Source: CAYMLQ01 sp964390795 | GTDB lineage: Bacteria; Verrucomicrobiota; Kiritimatiellia; RFP12; UBA1067 | NCBI GenBank assembly: GCA_964390795.1 | Contig: CAYMLQ010000233.1 | Span: forward strand, 1 to 9,308 | Reading direction: 5' to 3' | DNA: 9,308 bases | Shown here: piece by piece, positions 7,648-9,308 of the stretch | How the letters are laid out: each line of letters opens with the position of its first letter | Position numbering within the stretch: position 1 is the first letter of the stretch | The notes under the pieces: generated by a model | Told to the model about the DNA's origin: nothing | Databases searched by the model: none | What the model saw: only the letters and a program-made list of their open reading frames with translations | Translations under genes and position numbers: made by a program

Positions 7648-8633
7648 GACGTCGGCAACTCGAAAATCTTGATGAACGCCTCTTTGCGCAGGCGCTCCAT
7701 CCACTCTTTGTAAAGCTTCTCCGACTGCCGCATGCGCAGGTGGCTCTCGACAAACGGCGCGGCCTCCTCGAAGGTCAGCGCCCGGGAGTCCTGCTGCTCG
7801 TCCTTGCGGACGAGGTAGCCGTAGCCGTCGAGCGTCACGAGCGAAGACACCTCGCCGGGCTTGAGGGCGCTGAGGGCCGTCACGATCTCCTTGCGGAAAA
7901 CGTCGTCGGGGTTGACCTTGCCCCACGAGCCGCCGCTGGAAGCCTTGGCATCCTTGGAATAGGTCTGGGCGAGTGAAGCGAAGGCGGTTCCCGCCTTGAG
8001 CGCCTCGGCGATCTTGGCGGCGCGCGCCTCGACCGTCTCATCGCCCTCCTTGCCGGGCGGGTCGAGGATGATCATGCTGACGGCCACCGCGTTCTCGGTC
8101 TGATACCGCCCCTTGTTGATATCGAACTCCGCGCGCACCTCGGTCGGCGTGGGCGCGACGCGCTTCTCGACCTGCTGGTAGCGCATCGCCGTGATCATCA
8201 GATCCTCTTCGATGTTCTTCTTCCACTCCTCGACCGCGATCTTGCGCTCGGCCAGCAGATTGTGCAGCTTGGTCTGGTCCCCGTCGAAATTGTTGGCCAC
8301 GATCTCGCGGACGCGGTTGTCGATGGCCCATCCCTGAAGCTGCATTTTGGATTTCTGCGCAGCGGCCAAGATCAGCTTGCGGTCGATCAGCGCGTCGAGC
8401 GTGGCCCTGTAAAGCTCGCGCAGGCGCTTTTCGCGCAGCTCGGGCGCGGACTCGGACCACGGGCTGCGGCGCACTTCGCTCATCACCTCCGCGATCGTGA
8501 TCATGTCCGAGTTGACGTAGGCGGCGACGCCGTCCAGCAGCAGCGCCTGATTCTTCTTCTCTCCCGCCTCCTGGGCCGAACACACGGCGGCAAGCGACAG
8601 CATTCCCGACAAAAGCCATGGCGTCATCTTCAT
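7641..8633 (-). CDS. SurA/PpiC-type periplasmic peptidyl-prolyl cis-trans isomerase (single parvulin domain)
   Basis: This is a probable periplasmic chaperone and proline isomerase assisting the folding of exported or outer-membrane proteins. From the ATG at 8633 it has 330 residues: a signal peptide (1-20, hydrophobic WLLSGMLSLAAV, likely cleavage after CSA), a SurA_N-like chaperone region beginning LLLDGVAAYVNSDMIT (31-46) with ALIDRKLILAAA and a long charged helical part, then one parvulin domain (about 183-279) with FASLAQTYSKD, GGSWGKV (234-240), LKPGEVSSLV and YGYLVRK, and a C-terminal helix that in SurA returns to the N-domain. E. coli SurA has about 428 residues and two parvulin domains, so this is a shorter form. 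A start 26 codons upstream is possible, but ATG 8633 has GGGAG six bases before it and opens directly into the signal peptide. VC near the cleavage site is not a good lipobox. The gene leads an operon with rsmA. Confidence 0.87.
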   Translation of the reverse strand: MKMTPWLLSGMLSLAAVCSAQEAGEKKNQALLLDGVAAYVNSDMITIAEVMSEVRRSPWSESAPELREKRLRELYRATLDALIDRKLILAAAQKSKMQLQGWAIDNRVREIVANNFDGDQTKLHNLLAERKIAVEEWKKNIEEDLMITAMRYQQVEKRVAPTPTEVRAEFDINKGRYQTENAVAVSMIILDPPGKEGDETVEARAAKIAEALKAGTAFASLAQTYSKDAKASSGGSWGKVNPDDVFRKEIVTALSALKPGEVSSLVTLDGYGYLVRKDEQQDSRALTFEEAAPFVESHLRMRQSEKLYKEWMERLRKEAFIKIFELPTSR

Positions 8634-8639
8634 CGTTCT

Positions 8640-8644
8640 CTCCC
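8640..8644 (-). promoter_or_regulatory. Shine-Dalgarno deciding the SurA-like start
   Basis: GGGAG on the minus strand sits six bases upstream of the ATG at 8633, inside a purine-rich run. This selects 8633 over the longer in-frame start at 8711, whose extra 26 residues are charged and would bury the signal peptide. Confidence 0.7.
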
Positions 8645-8697
8645 TTTCCTCTTTCATCCGCTCTGCGAAGACAGGCGCTTCGATTACGGAAGAGCAT

Positions 8698-8726
8698 AGT
8701 TTAGCCCACACACGGGCAGATTACCA
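8698..8726 (-). promoter_or_regulatory. Candidate promoter of the SurA-like gene and rsmA
   Basis: On the minus strand TGGTAA (8721-8726), a 17-base spacer and TAAACT (8698-8703) form a weak sigma-70-like pair (3/6 and 4/6 matches to consensus). The spacer carries a short palindrome, GCCC-ACACAC-GGGC (8704-8717). It lies about 65 bases before the start codon. Evidence is by eye only, and either element could be chance. Confidence 0.25.
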
Positions 8727-8780
8727 CGGAAAACGGGAAAAGGTATGGGGACTGCCGCGCACGGTGTCTATTTCGACCTG

Positions 8781-8807
8781 TTGCCGCCCGCCGCGTTTTG
8801 GTATGGT
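8781..8807 (+). promoter_or_regulatory. Candidate promoter of the SpoU-type methyltransferase gene
   Basis: TTGCCG (8781-8786) and TATGGT (8802-8807) are separated by 15 bases, shorter than ideal. The -10-like box stands in the only AT-rich stretch before the gene. A start site about seven bases further on would fall almost at the ATG (8816), so the mRNA might be leaderless. This agrees with the absence of a Shine-Dalgarno there. Low certainty. Confidence 0.25.
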
Positions 8808-8815
8808 TTTCAATC

Positions 8816-9308
8816 ATGCCGGAACTTCACATCACGTCGCTCGCCAACCCGAAGGTCAAACACGCGGTCAAGCTGCGCCAGCGGTCGCACCGCGACGAGG
8901 CGGGGCAGATGCTGGTCGAGGGCTACCGCGAGTGCAAGCGCGCGCTCGACAACGGCTACCTGCCACAGATGCTTTTCTACTGCGAGGAGCTGTACCTCAA
9001 GAACCTCAACGAACCGGCCATCGTGCAGCGCTGCCGCGAGCTGGGCGCAGAGCTGTACCCCTGCTCCGCGCCGGTCTTCGAGAAGCTCGCCTACCGCGAG
9101 CGGCCCGAGGGCCTGCTGATCGTCGGGCCGCACCTGTCGCGCCGGCTCGCGGACCTGCGCCTGCCCGAACACGCGCTGGTCGTCGTGGCCGAGGCCATCG
9201 AGAAGCCGGGCAACCTCGGCACGATCCTGCGCTCCGCTGACGCTGCGGGCGTCCACGCCGTGATCGTCTGCGACCGCTGCACCGACATCCATAACCCCAA
9301 CGTCGTGC
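8816..9308 (+). CDS. SpoU/TrmH-family RNA 2'-O-ribose methyltransferase, 3'-partial
   Basis: The frame runs from ATG 8816 to the right edge without a stop, giving 164 complete codons of a family usually about 240-270 residues long. The N-terminus (ITSLANPKVKHAVKLRQ, then LVEGYRECKRAL) is the L30e-like substrate-binding domain found in TsnR/RlmB-type enzymes, continuing to PEGLLIVGP at about residue 103. The knotted SPOUT catalytic domain then begins: LVVVAEAIEKPGNLGTILRS (about 121-140) is motif 1 with the conserved Asn and Arg, followed by ADAAGVHAVIVCD. Motifs 2 and 3 lie outside the window. The enzyme methylates a ribose 2'-hydroxyl of rRNA or tRNA with S-adenosylmethionine. The target cannot be stated from this part. 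There is no clear ribosome binding site; the frame is open back to a TAG at 8702, but no better start is seen. It is divergent from the SurA-like gene. Confidence 0.9.
   Translation, partial: MPELHITSLANPKVKHAVKLRQRSHRDEAGQMLVEGYRECKRALDNGYLPQMLFYCEELYLKNLNEPAIVQRCRELGAELYPCSAPVFEKLAYRERPEGLLIVGPHLSRRLADLRLPEHALVVVAEAIEKPGNLGTILRSADAAGVHAVIVCDRCTDIHNPNVV

Noticed and set aside
6954..7649. Plus-strand frame opposite rsmA
   Set aside because: rsmA on the other strand has all family motifs. This frame is Arg/His/Glu-rich noise.
8665..8682. GCGAAG...CTTCG inverted repeat in the SurA-like 5' leader
   Set aside because: A five-base stem with a seven-base loop is common by chance in G+C-rich sequence.
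8742..8770. GGTATGGGGACTG stretch resembling repeats found near REP-associated transposases
   Set aside because: Only a partial resemblance, with no second copy and no stable hairpin in the window.
8745..9119. Plus-strand frame starting ATG after AAAAGG
   Set aside because: It runs out of frame through the SpoU-type gene, whose motifs are clear. The translated sequence is Ser/Arg/Thr-rich noise, and the Shine-Dalgarno-like run is probably chance.

Overview
This is a high-G+C bacterial window, probably from the PVC group (a Kiritimatiellota, Verrucomicrobiota or Lentisphaerota relative). That placement is inferred. It rests on a giant secreted-type protein of autotransporter-associated beta-strand repeats with embedded PA14 and carbohydrate-binding-like domains, which is typical of those phyla, and on a high-G+C Gram-negative set of housekeeping genes. 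No RNA gene, CRISPR array, insertion sequence or phage gene was seen.

Layout. Bases 1-6540 (+) are the 3' part of one very large open frame, at least 2179 residues and still open at the left edge. It is a mosaic beta-rich surface or extracellular protein. Nine bases after its stop, with a strong ribosome binding site touching that stop, is a 57-residue Cys/His-rich protein (6550-6723, +). A perfect 9-bp hairpin (6737-6757) lies between this gene and the convergent minus-strand pair. That pair is read from right to left: a periplasmic SurA/PpiC-type peptidyl-prolyl isomerase (7641-8633, -) and then rsmA/ksgA, the 16S rRNA dimethyladenosine transferase (6783-7631, -), 9 bases downstream. A 182-base divergent intergenic region (8634-8815) separates them from the 5' part of a SpoU/TrmH-family RNA 2'-O-ribose methyltransferase (8816 to the right edge, +).

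How the genes relate. The minus-strand pair repeats the surA-rsmA association of Enterobacteria but without the intervening pdxA. It joins outer-membrane protein folding with ribosome maturation, and the divergent SpoU-type gene adds a second rRNA or tRNA modification enzyme. The giant protein would be a client of the envelope export and folding machinery, although a direct link to this SurA homologue is only speculation.

The most unusual content is inside the giant protein. A module of about 280-300 residues is duplicated in tandem (4381-5217 and 5218-6120). Each copy carries a domain of about 172-186 residues that I cannot name, bracketed by the signatures TGDxDS...KTYTHLxDF and YGLSNE. The small Cys-rich protein is the other item worth a second look. 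The rest is ordinary housekeeping.
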